NCBI GenBank assembly: GCA_017530275.1
Contig: JAFXMP010000270.1
Span: forward strand, 1 to 6,719
DNA: 6,719 bases
Direction of reading: 5' to 3'
Source of the DNA: Clostridia bacterium
Lineage (GTDB): Bacteria; Bacillota_A; Clostridia; Christensenellales; Aristaeellaceae
Notes under the pieces: generated by a model
Told to the model about the DNA's origin: nothing
The model's input: only the letters and a program-made list of their open reading frames with translations
Database searches by the model: none
Program-made: the position numbers and the translations under genes
Shown here: piece by piece, positions 1-5,022 of the stretch
How positions within the stretch are numbered: the first letter of the stretch is position 1
How the letters are laid out: every line of letters begins with the position of its first letter

Positions 1-108
1 ATATTCCATCAGGCAATAGAGAATGATTGGCTTGTACTTTCCGGAAATAAGGGACAGTGTATAGCTATATCCCGTATCAGAAAAGTTGGCGTCTGCAATT
101 CGATTCAT
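1..108 (-). CDS. HxlR family transcriptional regulator, N-terminal part (runs off the left edge)
   Basis: Only the first 36 codons are present, read leftward from ATG 108-106. The translation begins MNRIADANFSD and continues into YTLSLISGKYKPIILYCL, which matches the start of the HxlR winged-helix domain (family pattern YTL-x-LIGGKWK-x-LIL). An in-frame TAA lies four codons upstream, so this ATG is the first possible start. GGAGG (121-125, minus sense) sits 12 nt before it, slightly long but usable. HxlR proteins are dimeric DNA-binding repressors or activators that often sense electrophiles or redox stress and control a divergent enzyme gene, and the flavin reductase at 225 is divergent here. 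The family often has a Cys just before the YTL segment; here the matching position is Thr12 and the first Cys is residue 32. The effector cannot be told from the sequence. Confidence 0.85.
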   Translation of the reverse strand, partial: MNRIADANFSDTGYSYTLSLISGKYKPIILYCLMEY

Positions 109-129
109 TTTTAATACTTACCTCCAAGA

Positions 130-156
130 AAGTACCTTTCCTTAATGATGGTACTT
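130..156. promoter_or_regulatory. Inverted repeat in the divergent promoter region, probable HxlR operator
   Basis: AAGTACC (130-136) and GGTACTT (150-156) are perfect 7-bp inverted arms with a 13-bp spacer, so the half-sites are centred 20 bp apart, about two helical turns. This suits a dimeric winged-helix regulator. GTAC-type half-sites are common in front of HxlR genes. It lies between the divergent hxlR-like gene and the flavin reductase gene, just upstream of the hxlR ribosome site. The operator role is inferred from position and symmetry. Confidence 0.55.
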
Positions 157-157
157 G

Positions 158-188
158 TTTTGAATTCAAAAACATGATACCATGAAAT
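158..188 (+). promoter_or_regulatory. 14-bp palindrome and weak promoter for the flavin reductase gene
   Basis: TTTTGAATTCAAAA (158-171) is a perfect palindrome. It offers TTGAAT as a possible -35 box on either strand. On the plus strand TTGAAT (160-165) is followed after 17 bp by TGAAAT (183-188), a 4/6 match to the -10 consensus. The boxes are weak and other placements are possible. A regulator bound at 130-156 would sit immediately beside this -35 element. Confidence 0.3.
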
Positions 189-224
189 AGCCGAAGAGGC
201 AACTCAGAGAAGGAGGAAAAAACA

Positions 225-797
225 ATGAAGAAAAATCTTGGTGTCTTGCAGGCGGTGTATCCGATGCCTGTTCTGATGGTAGCTGCTTATGATGAAGCGG
301 GGAAAGTCAATGTAATGAACGCTGCCTGGGGAATGATCTGTGCGATGGATAAAATTGCACTGTTCATTGACGAAGACCATAAGACCACGCAGAATCTTCT
401 CAAGACAAAGGCGTTTACCGTTGCGCTGGCCGATCAGGCGCACATGGATGTTGCAGACTATTTCGGCATCGCTTCCGGCAACAAAATGGAAGATAAGTTC
501 GAACGCACTGGGTATCATGCAGTGAAAAGCGAACATGTCAACGCGCCCATTGTAGAGGAATTCCCTGTAGTGATGGAATGTGAGCTTGCTGAGGTTGTCA
601 ATACCGAGAATATGTATGCTATCGTTGGTAAAATCGTAAACGTTGCCGCCGAGGAAGCCGTCCTGGATGAAAAGGGAAAGGTTGATCCTGTGAAACTGAA
701 TGCATTGACCTTTGATCAGTTTAAACATGGGTATTATGTCTCTGGCGAGCAAGTTGGGAAAGCCTGGAACGCAGGAGCTGGCCTGATGAAACAGTAA
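225..797 (+). CDS. Flavin reductase-like (flavoredoxin type) FMN-binding protein
   Basis: This 190-residue protein has the FMN-binding split-barrel fold of the flavin reductase-like/flavoredoxin family, with the domain at about residues 10-160. Recognisable family stretches are VNVMNAAWG (28-36), MDKIALFIDEDHKT (41-54), FTVALAD (64-70), ADYFGIASGNK (77-87) and the late KHGYYVSGEQVGKAWNAG (167-184). Such cytoplasmic proteins bind FMN and pass electrons between NAD(P)H or iron-sulfur partners and acceptors; the partner cannot be assigned. The start is firm: AAGGAGG (210-216) is spaced 8 nt from ATG 225. The gene diverges from an HxlR regulator, a recurrent pairing for such enzymes, so it is probably its target. 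It is visibly AT-richer than the MATE gene downstream. The length is normal and nothing looks broken. Confidence 0.92.
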   Translation: MKKNLGVLQAVYPMPVLMVAAYDEAGKVNVMNAAWGMICAMDKIALFIDEDHKTTQNLLKTKAFTVALADQAHMDVADYFGIASGNKMEDKFERTGYHAVKSEHVNAPIVEEFPVVMECELAEVVNTENMYAIVGKIVNVAAEEAVLDEKGKVDPVKLNALTFDQFKHGYYVSGEQVGKAWNAGAGLMKQ

Positions 798-933
798 TCA
801 GATCATTGTCATTGGTGTTGCGGCAATCGTGCCGCACAACGCCATGGCGGACAGCCTGATGGAGGAGATCTCCGTTTTTGCGGAAGAGAACACGGAAGCA
901 GAGATTCTGGATGAACAGAGGGAAATCAGATAG
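790..933 (+). pseudogene. Orphan reading-frame tail, probable C-terminal remnant of an unidentified protein
   Basis: A reading frame runs from just after an in-frame TGA (787-789) to TAG 931-933, giving IIVIGVAAIVPHNAMADSLM and then an acidic tail ending EQREIR. The composition looks protein-like, with a hydrophobic beta-strand-like segment followed by an amphipathic acidic helix. There is no ribosome site and no good start: the only candidates are GTG 829 and ATG 844, both unsupported. The recognisable part begins directly after the flavin reductase stop (795-797). The TAG overlaps the arsC-like ribosome site (932-937), an arrangement typical of translationally coupled genes, so this was probably once the 3' end of a gene ahead of it. 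I do not recognise the family. Confidence 0.45.
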
Positions 934-944
934 GAGGCCGGATC

Positions 945-1319
945 ATGCTGAAGGTTTATTGTTACAGTCGCTGCACCACCTGTAAAAAAGCCCTGAAGTG
1001 GCTGGATGACAAGGGCATCACCTATGAGACAGTTGACATCAAAACGGATCACCCGGATGAGGATACGCTGCGCAAATACCATGCTATGAGCGGGCTGCCG
1101 CTGAAGCGCTTCTTCAACACCAGTGGCATTCCTTACAGGGAAATGGAGCTATCGAAAAAACTGTCCAGTATGAGTGAGGAAGAGCAGCTGGCGCTTCTGG
1201 CAACGGATGGAATGCTGGTGAAGCGTCCGTTGCTCGTTGGGGACAGTTTTGTGTTGACCGGCTTCCGGGAAGCGGAATGGAGCGAAAGGCTGTGTAGGAA
1301 CGCCCCGATCCCTTCCTGA
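945..1319 (+). CDS. ArsC/Spx family thioredoxin-fold protein (arsenate reductase-like), with an altered C-terminus
   Basis: This 124-residue cytoplasmic protein is of the ArsC/Spx/YffB family. The N-terminal beta strand and CYSRCTTCKKALKWLDDKGI (6-25) contain the CxxC pair Cys10/Cys13. YETVDIKTDHP (27-37) and LVKRPLLVGDSFVLTGF (91-107) are family landmarks, with conserved Arg94. Members include glutaredoxin-coupled arsenate reductases and Spx-type regulators. This short CTTC-containing version is best called ArsC-like; arsenate reduction is unproven and no ars transporter is near. AGGAGG (932-937) lies 7 nt before ATG 945. Family members normally end soon after the EAEW segment. Here the frame continues into CRNAPIPS, which is the wrong-frame reading of the DUF5655 remnant joined at about 1293-1300, so the last eight or so residues are probably acquired. 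The catalytic core is intact. Confidence 0.88.
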   Translation: MLKVYCYSRCTTCKKALKWLDDKGITYETVDIKTDHPDEDTLRKYHAMSGLPLKRFFNTSGIPYREMELSKKLSSMSEEEQLALLATDGMLVKRPLLVGDSFVLTGFREAEWSERLCRNAPIPS

Positions 1320-1492
1320 CCGTGACATTTGGTTTGCGGTACCGGGTCAATTCCCGGCGGATCGATGCCGCCGTCGAGCCATATCCCAACCGCTGGACGC
1401 ATCACGTCATGATCGGATCCACGAAAGAGGCGGATGAGGAACTGATGGGTTGGATCCGGGAAGCTGCCGTTGCAGCATCCGCTGGGGAATGA
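1298..1492 (+). pseudogene. C-terminal fragment of a DUF5655-type protein
   Basis: The frame from 1298 to TGA 1490-1492 reads ERPDPFLTVTFGLRYRVNSR, then IDAAVEPYPNRWTHHVMIGS, then an acidic segment ending GWIREAAVAASAGE. The DPFLTVTFGL, EPYPNRWTHHV and DEELMGWI motifs are those of the C-terminal part of DUF5655 proteins, whose function is unknown. The N-terminal part is absent: an in-frame TAG (1295-1297) and then the arsC-like 3' end lie directly upstream in another frame. No start codon or ribosome site serves it, so it is a dead remnant. It overlaps the arsC-like gene by 22 bases. The family call is from remembered motifs. Confidence 0.7.
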
Positions 1493-1499
1493 TCATTAC

Positions 1500-1505
1500 A
1501 GGAGG
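1500..1505 (+). promoter_or_regulatory. Strong ribosome binding site stranded before a missing start codon
   Basis: AGGAGG (1500-1505) is followed by 8 nt (AAGACAAA) and then ATC (1514-1516), where an ATG would be expected. The spacing and A-rich spacer are those of a working gene start. It probably belonged to the aldo/keto reductase gene whose 3' end follows. Confidence 0.6.
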
Positions 1506-1513
1506 AAGACAAA

Positions 1514-1603
1514 ATCCGCTGTGTGAAATGTGAGAAGGTATGCCCGCAGCATTTGTCCATCTGGGAGCTGCTGAAGAAAGTAGCCGCCACCTTTGAGGGA
1601 TAA
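1514..1603 (+). pseudogene. C-terminal fragment of a 4Fe-4S ferredoxin-tailed aldo/keto reductase
   Basis: Twenty-nine codons end at TAA 1601-1603 and read IRCVKCEKVCPQHLSI, then WELLKKVAATFEG. The spacing C-x2-C-x3-C-P-Q-H followed by an amphipathic LLKKVAATFE helix is the C-terminal iron-sulfur tail of clostridial aldo/keto reductases, whose full motif is C-x2-C-x2-C-x3-CP. The fragment starts just after where the first cysteine would be, so three of four cluster cysteines remain and the whole TIM barrel is gone. The codon 8 nt behind a strong AGGAGG is ATC, not ATG. Efficient translation is unlikely, and the 29-residue product would lack the catalytic domain. A tiny standalone Cys-rich peptide is a remote alternative. 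Confidence 0.7.
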
Positions 1604-1657
1604 GGATGGCCCGCTGCAGCCGAACAGCTTGTCAGAATGATAGTGCATCATAAGGCC

Positions 1658-1686
1658 TTGCAGGGTTCGGTGCCAATGGATATAAT
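1658..1686 (+). promoter_or_regulatory. Promoter for the DUF218-like gene
   Basis: TTGCAG (1658-1663) is separated by 17 bp from a perfect TATAAT (1681-1686). The predicted transcription start is near 1693, leaving a leader of about 39 nt before ATG 1732. The -10 box spans the junction of a perfect tandem 9-bp repeat. The -35 box is weak beyond TTG. Confidence 0.6.
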
Positions 1687-1692
1687 GGATAT
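1675..1692 (+). repeat. Two tandem copies of AATGGATAT
   Basis: AATGGATAT occurs at 1675-1683 and 1684-1692 without interruption. The junction creates TATAAT at 1681-1686, used here as the -10 box of the proposed promoter. A single duplication event could have produced this promoter element. Confidence 0.75.
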
Positions 1693-1731
1693 CGTGATAT
1701 TCCGGATTGGTATTTGAAGGAGGGATCCCAG

Positions 1732-2562
1732 ATGAAACACAGGATCTTTGCCGTGATGCTGGTATGCTGCCTGATTGCTGCTGTGGTCTGTCCCGCTGCA
1801 GCGGAGGAAGGAGTGACGCCGCAGTCTTTGATTGAACGGATTGTCGTATCCTATGCCGCTGACCAGGCCAGGGAAGAGACGGCATTATCCGTCCTGAACT
1901 CCGTCGATTCGTCTCTCGGAGAAAAGTGGGCGCGCATCATGGATCTTTGGGAAGCTCCGGCCCCTGTGAATGATTCCCTTCCAGATTCGCTGATGCGGGA
2001 TGATTCGCTTTGCCTGGTTGCACTCGGTTTCCAGCTGAACCCGGATGGGACGATGCGGGAAGAGCTGATTGAACGGCTGAAAGTGCTGCTCCGGGCATCA
2101 GAGCAATACCCAAACGCGATTATCGTCTGCACGGGCGGAGGCACAGCCGCGGACGATCCGTCCGCCACAGAGGCCGGCCGGATGGCGGAATGGCTGGCAG
2201 CGCAGGGCGTTGATCCCGCCCGGGTGATTGTTGAGGATCATTCGGTTACAACGGCTCAGAATGCCATCTATACCTACGATATTCTGGAAGAGCGGTATCC
2301 GCAGGTGAAACAGATCGCCATCATCTCCAGCGATTATCATATTGCCACAGGCGCCCTGCTTTTTGGGGCAGAAGCGATTCTGCGGGACAGCGCGATCGAA
2401 GTAGTCAGTAATGCCGCATGGCATGCGCCCAGCGGTACGCTCTCCACCATGTTCCAGGCCGGAGCCCTGATCGAACTGTCCGGGGATGTAGAAACAGCCT
2501 TTGCGATCTATTATGAAACCTATGATATTCACGAACTGCCTCCGCTGCACGAGGATCCATGA
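1732..2562 (+). CDS. Secreted DUF218 (YdcF/SanA/ElyC-like) protein
   Basis: This 276-residue protein starts at ATG 1732, 8 nt after AAGGAGG (1717-1723). A TTG at 1714 in the same frame is rejected because the ribosome site would then lie inside the gene. Residues 1-24 form a signal peptide: MKHR, a hydrophobic stretch, then a PAAA|EE cleavage site. A helical region of about 70 residues precedes the DUF218 domain. The domain shows its ordered motifs: LVALGFQLNPDG (about 95-106), IIVCTGGGTA (130-139), a TEAGRM segment (146-151), EDHSVTTAQNA (168-178) and IAIISSDYHIATG (195-207). DUF218 proteins are linked to cell-envelope functions in E. coli (SanA, ElyC), but the chemistry of this one is unknown. 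It appears to be exported and probably works outside the membrane, with no membrane segment after the signal peptide. It has its own promoter and is followed by hairpins, so it is likely a single-gene unit. Confidence 0.88.
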   Translation: MKHRIFAVMLVCCLIAAVVCPAAAEEGVTPQSLIERIVVSYAADQAREETALSVLNSVDSSLGEKWARIMDLWEAPAPVNDSLPDSLMRDDSLCLVALGFQLNPDGTMREELIERLKVLLRASEQYPNAIIVCTGGGTAADDPSATEAGRMAEWLAAQGVDPARVIVEDHSVTTAQNAIYTYDILEERYPQVKQIAIISSDYHIATGALLFGAEAILRDSAIEVVSNAAWHAPSGTLSTMFQAGALIELSGDVETAFAIYYETYDIHELPPLHEDP

Positions 2563-2594
2563 CAGGAAGAAGAAAGGATGTGCGCAAACGAAAG

Positions 2595-2629
2595 CACCCG
2601 CCCATCCGGCAAAAGGGTGGGCGGGGGTG
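2595..2629. repeat. GC-rich imperfect inverted repeat after the DUF218-like gene
   Basis: CACCCGCCCA (2595-2604) pairs with TGGGCGGGGGTG (2618-2629), leaving a two-G bulge. It would make a very stable RNA hairpin about 30 nt after the DUF218-like stop. No T-tract follows on the plus strand (GATAATG). It may protect the 3' end of the transcript or help termination, but its role is unclear. Confidence 0.5.
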
Positions 2630-2647
2630 ATAATGAAGTGAACGATC

Positions 2648-2681
2648 AAACAAAAGGCGGTTTTCTTTTCCTTTTGTTTTT
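2648..2681 (+). terminator. Probable intrinsic terminator of the DUF218-like gene
   Basis: AAACAAAAGG (2648-2657) and CCTTTTGTTT (2670-2679) are perfect 10-bp arms around a 12-nt loop, with the T run continuing to 2681. The stem is AT-rich, so termination may be partial; the GC-rich hairpin just upstream may assist. It separates the DUF218-like gene from the MATE promoter at 2684. Confidence 0.5.
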
Positions 2682-2683
2682 CG

Positions 2684-2712
2684 TGGACATTTCTCGGCCC
2701 ATATGATAGAAT
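2684..2712 (+). promoter_or_regulatory. Promoter for the MATE exporter gene
   Basis: TGGACA (2684-2689), a 17-bp spacer and TAGAAT (2707-2712) each match consensus at 5 of 6 positions. It lies just after the terminator-like hairpin at 2648-2681 and about 28 bp before the earliest MATE start codon. The predicted transcription start is near 2719, which falls inside an inverted repeat. Confidence 0.6.
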
Positions 2713-2745
2713 CACCCGCTGAAATGGTTTTGAAAGCGGGTGATT
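2710..2745. promoter_or_regulatory. Perfect 11-bp inverted repeat over the MATE -10 box and start region
   Basis: AATCACCCGCT (2710-2720) and AGCGGGTGATT (2735-2745) are exact inverted arms separated by 14 bp. The left arm overlaps the end of the -10 box and the predicted start point. The right arm holds GTG 2740 and a GGTGAT ribosome-site-like sequence (2739-2744), and is followed by TTGTTTT. It could be an operator for a repressor, an RNA hairpin masking the ribosome site in read-through transcripts, or an intrinsic terminator. Position favours regulation of the exporter. Confidence 0.5.
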
Positions 2746-4095
2746 GTTTTGGCCTCTACGCGGGATATGACCACCGGACGCCCGGTTCAGCTGATTCTGC
2801 GCTTCGCCCTGCCCATGCTGGCTGGCAATCTCCTCCAACAGCTTTATAATCTTGTGGATTCCCTGATTGTGGGCCGCCTTCTCGGCGTCACCGCCCTGGC
2901 CGCGGTCTCCGCCTCCGGTTGGCTGGATTGGGCGGTGCTCTCCGTTCTCATGGGCCTCGCTCAGGGCTTTTCCATTCAGGTGGCCCAGTTCTTCGGCGCC
3001 GGAGATCGGGCCGAACTGCGCCGCACCGTCGGCCAGAGTATCTTGCTTTCCGTTGCGACGGTGCTTCTGCTGGAGCTGCTCAGCCAGGCGCTGCTCGCGC
3101 CAATTCTTCGCTGGATGAACACGCCTTCCGAAACCTTTCATCTTACAGAAAGCTATCTTCGCATCATCTTTTACGGCCTCCCGGTGGTCATGGCAGTCAA
3201 CGTGCTGAACGGCTTCCTCCATGCCCTGGGCAATAGCCGCACCCCGCTCCTGGCGCTGGCCTGCGCCACTGGGGTCAACATCGTGCTGGACTGGCTGTTT
3301 GTGGGCCCCTGCGGTCTGGGCACGGATGGGGGCGCGCTGGCGACGGTTGCCGCGCAGACCGTTTCCGCCTGCGTCAGTCTGGCCGCGATGCTCCGCCTTC
3401 CTCTGCTCCATCCCGGCCGTCAGGATTTGCGGCCGCATCGCTCCATGAGCCTCCGCCTGCTGCGGCTGGGCCTTCCCATCGCTTTCCAGAATCTGATTAT
3501 CTCCGTCGGCGGTCTGGTACTCCAGAGCGTGGTCAACGGCTTCGGCTTCATCTTCATGGCGGGGTATAACGCGGCGTCCCGCCTCCAGGGGCTGGTGGAA
3601 ATGGCCGGCACAGCCGTGGGCAACGCCGTGGGCACCTTCACCGGGCAGAACAGGGGAGCCGGAAAGATGGATCGGGTGCGCCAGGGATTGCGCTCCTCCG
3701 CGCGAATCGGTTTCCTGCTTGCCCTGGCTACCGGCGCTTTTGTGGTGCTGCTTGGCCGTCCGCTGCTTTCCCTTTTCATTCAGGATGAGCAGGCCATCGT
3801 GGATCAGGTGCTGGCCTTTGGCTATCAGTTCCTCTGCGTCATGGCGGCCGGCCTGCCCATGCTCTATCTGCTCTTCGTCTACCGTTCCACCCTTCAGGGG
3901 CTGGGGAACACGTTCATTCCGATGGTCTCCGGTTTCGTGGAGCTGCTGATGCGCGTGGGCGCCGTTCTTCTGCTCCCCCGTTTCTTCGGAGTCTGGGGAG
4001 TCTATACCGCGGAGATCGCCGCCTGGATCGGCGCGGCCATTCTCCTGATCCTCTGCTGCTACCGGGAGCTGAAAAAGATCTCCGCCGTTTCCTGA
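2740..4095 (+). CDS. MATE family multidrug/cation antiporter
   Basis: This integral membrane protein of about 450 residues has the two tandem MatE repeats (about 25-185 and 245-405) and a hydrophobic pattern fitting 12 membrane helices. The N-terminal signature DMTTGRPVQLILRFALPMLA leads into NLLQQLYNLVDSLIVGRLLG, typical of the DinF-like branch of clostridial MATE exporters. Family members expel drugs and other organic cations using Na+ or H+ gradients; the substrate cannot be predicted. The length is normal and both halves look intact. The start is uncertain among GTG 2740, TTG 2749 (8 nt from the expected end of a GGTGAT-type site) and ATG 2767; none has an AGGAGG site. Third codon positions are strongly G/C, clearly unlike the flavin reductase gene, so it may have a different origin. 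It has its own promoter and converges on the phosphatase gene. Confidence 0.95.
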   Translation: MIVLASTRDMTTGRPVQLILRFALPMLAGNLLQQLYNLVDSLIVGRLLGVTALAAVSASGWLDWAVLSVLMGLAQGFSIQVAQFFGAGDRAELRRTVGQSILLSVATVLLLELLSQALLAPILRWMNTPSETFHLTESYLRIIFYGLPVVMAVNVLNGFLHALGNSRTPLLALACATGVNIVLDWLFVGPCGLGTDGGALATVAAQTVSACVSLAAMLRLPLLHPGRQDLRPHRSMSLRLLRLGLPIAFQNLIISVGGLVLQSVVNGFGFIFMAGYNAASRLQGLVEMAGTAVGNAVGTFTGQNRGAGKMDRVRQGLRSSARIGFLLALATGAFVVLLGRPLLSLFIQDEQAIVDQVLAFGYQFLCVMAAGLPMLYLLFVYRSTLQGLGNTFIPMVSGFVELLMRVGAVLLLPRFFGVWGVYTAEIAAWIGAAILLILCCYRELKKISAVS

Positions 4096-4135
4096 CTTCC
4101 AGACAGCCATCAGGATCGCGCACCGCGTCAACCGT

Positions 4136-4155
4136 ACATAGCTTATCTATGTTTT
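4136..4155 (+). terminator. Weak hairpin with T run after the MATE gene
   Basis: ACATAG (4136-4141) and CTATGT (4147-4152) flank a 5-nt loop and run into TTTTC. The stem is short and AT-rich, so it is at best a partial terminator on the plus strand. The larger hairpin at 4193-4227 is the better candidate. Confidence 0.3.
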
Positions 4156-4182
4156 CACAGAGCGGGGATGGCATAAAACCCG

Positions 4183-4953
4183 TCATTTCAGGATGGCCTG
4201 TGCTTCTTCATGCGCAGGCCATTTGTTCGGGTCAGTGGAGTCTATCCCATTATAGCATTCAGGAAACAAGCCCGCCAAAGACGGATTCTGTTTTTCCTGC
4301 AGCAAATGGCTTGCATCTCCTAAAGAGACGCAGCGGAATTCAACCTCACCCTTTCTTCTTTCCTGGGTTACGACGGTTGTAACCGCGCTGGGAACGCACA
4401 AAAACCCTTGCCACAGGGGAAGGGGCGAAACATTGATCAAATGCGCAAGAATGGCCATTCCAATGCCGAAGTGGCGGAAAAGGATGATGGTTTCATCCGT
4501 GTTGTTTTCACACAGATAGATCCCATTCTGACGCCTGTATCCGTGCTTTTGCAGCAGCACATCCATTCCATCTTTCGTTTCATCCCATATCTGCTTTACG
4601 TTTCCGCCGAGCATCAGCGGATCATCCGTCCAGTCATCACGGTCCAGCAATTGTTTATGACGAACCCATTCATCGGTATGATAATCCCAGGGAATCCGTT
4701 TTTTCCCGGATTGATGATCAAGGGTATACCCACGGAATTCGGCGAGCCAGGGAAGCGTCACCGCATTTTTACCCACCAGGCGCAATGTATAGGAGGCTGT
4801 TTCCTTTGCCCGGCCCAACGGTGAAACATAATACGCGGACGCCTCTATCCGGGACAGACGTTTCCCCAGCAGCGCCGCTTCCGCTCTGCCTTTCTCCGTC
4901 AGTGAATCATGGACATAATCGGGTTCGGCGTGCCTCACAATCAGTATCCGCAT
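4183..4953 (-). CDS. Histidine phosphatase superfamily (phosphoglycerate mutase-like) protein
   Basis: This 256-residue cytoplasmic protein has the histidine phosphatase signature near the N-terminus: ILIVRHAEPDY with Arg7 and nucleophilic His8, followed by DSLTEKGRAEAALLGKRL. Arg48 in SPLGRAKETA, acidic Glu72 in LAEFRG and the second histidine His161 in ILFRHFGIG complete the expected phosphate pocket. The reaction would be phosphomonoester hydrolysis through a phosphohistidine; the substrate is unknown. A late RCVSLGDASHL segment is typical of clostridial relatives. ATG 4953 is chosen because the family begins directly with M-x-ILxVRH and AGGGAGCTGATC (4973-4962) matches 10 of 12 bases of the extended anti-16S consensus. 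ATG 4977 would add eight residues but has no ribosome site and is only 5 nt from a terminator T-run. The C-terminal 20 or so residues overlap the putative MATE terminator on the other strand. Confidence 0.9.
   Translation of the reverse strand: MRILIVRHAEPDYVHDSLTEKGRAEAALLGKRLSRIEASAYYVSPLGRAKETASYTLRLVGKNAVTLPWLAEFRGYTLDHQSGKKRIPWDYHTDEWVRHKQLLDRDDWTDDPLMLGGNVKQIWDETKDGMDVLLQKHGYRRQNGIYLCENNTDETIILFRHFGIGMAILAHLINVSPLPLWQGFLCVPSAVTTVVTQERRKGEVEFRCVSLGDASHLLQEKQNPSLAGLFPECYNGIDSTDPNKWPAHEEAQAILK
4193..4227 (+). terminator. Probable MATE terminator embedded in the phosphatase coding end
   Basis: ATGGCCTGTGC (4193-4203) pairs with GCGCAGGCCAT (4212-4222) around an 8-nt loop and is followed by TTTGTT. 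In plus-strand RNA all 11 pairs form, including one U-G wobble; in minus-strand RNA that position is an A-C mismatch and no T run follows. It therefore looks directional, serving the MATE transcript, and lies about 100 bp past the MATE stop. Confidence 0.55.
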
Positions 4954-4982
4954 GAAAACCGGATCAGCTCCCTTCATCGTAC

Positions 4983-5018
4983 AAAATCGATCAGAGAGGA
5001 GATGCCCTCCCTGATCGA
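4983..5018 (-). terminator. Intrinsic terminator of the sugar permease operon
   Basis: On the minus strand, arms 5018-5006 (TCGATCAGGGAGG) and 4999-4987 (CCTCTCTGATCGA) form a 13-pair stem with a single G-U wobble and a 6-nt loop, followed by TTTTGT. On the plus strand the wobble is an A-C mismatch. It begins 8 nt after the permease stop codon. The T-run ends only about 30 nt before the phosphatase start. Confidence 0.8.
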
Positions 5019-5022
5019 AATG

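Noticed and set aside
204..752. A 182-codon minus-strand frame opposite the flavin reductase gene
   Set aside because: It shadows a gene with firm family motifs and a perfect ribosome site, and has no recognisable domain.
1714..1731. TTG 1714 as the start of the DUF218-like gene
   Set aside because: AAGGAGG lies inside this extension and points to ATG 1732, which also gives a clean signal peptide.
1651..1731. In-frame peptide reading (GYNGYRDIPDWYLKE) upstream of the DUF218-like gene, possibly another gene remnant
   Set aside because: It is short, follows a TAA, includes the tandem repeat and promoter, and matches no family I recognise.
2595..2629. The GC-rich hairpin as a stand-alone intrinsic terminator
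   Set aside because: No T run follows on the plus strand, and no minus-strand gene needs termination there. It is listed only as an inverted repeat.
2098..4131. A 677-codon open frame on the minus strand opposite the DUF218-like and MATE genes
   Set aside because: It is antisense to a clear MATE gene. Its translation is low-complexity and rich in Gln, His, Gly and Glu, as expected from the complement of GC-rich membrane-protein codons, and it spans two plus-strand genes and their promoters.
4408..4824. A 138-codon plus-strand frame opposite the phosphatase
   Set aside because: It is antisense to the catalytic region of the histidine phosphatase and has no family motifs or ribosome site.
4954..4977. 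ATG 4977 as the phosphatase start
   Set aside because: It has no ribosome site, sits 5 nt from the terminator T-run, and adds eight residues ahead of the family's normal N-terminus.
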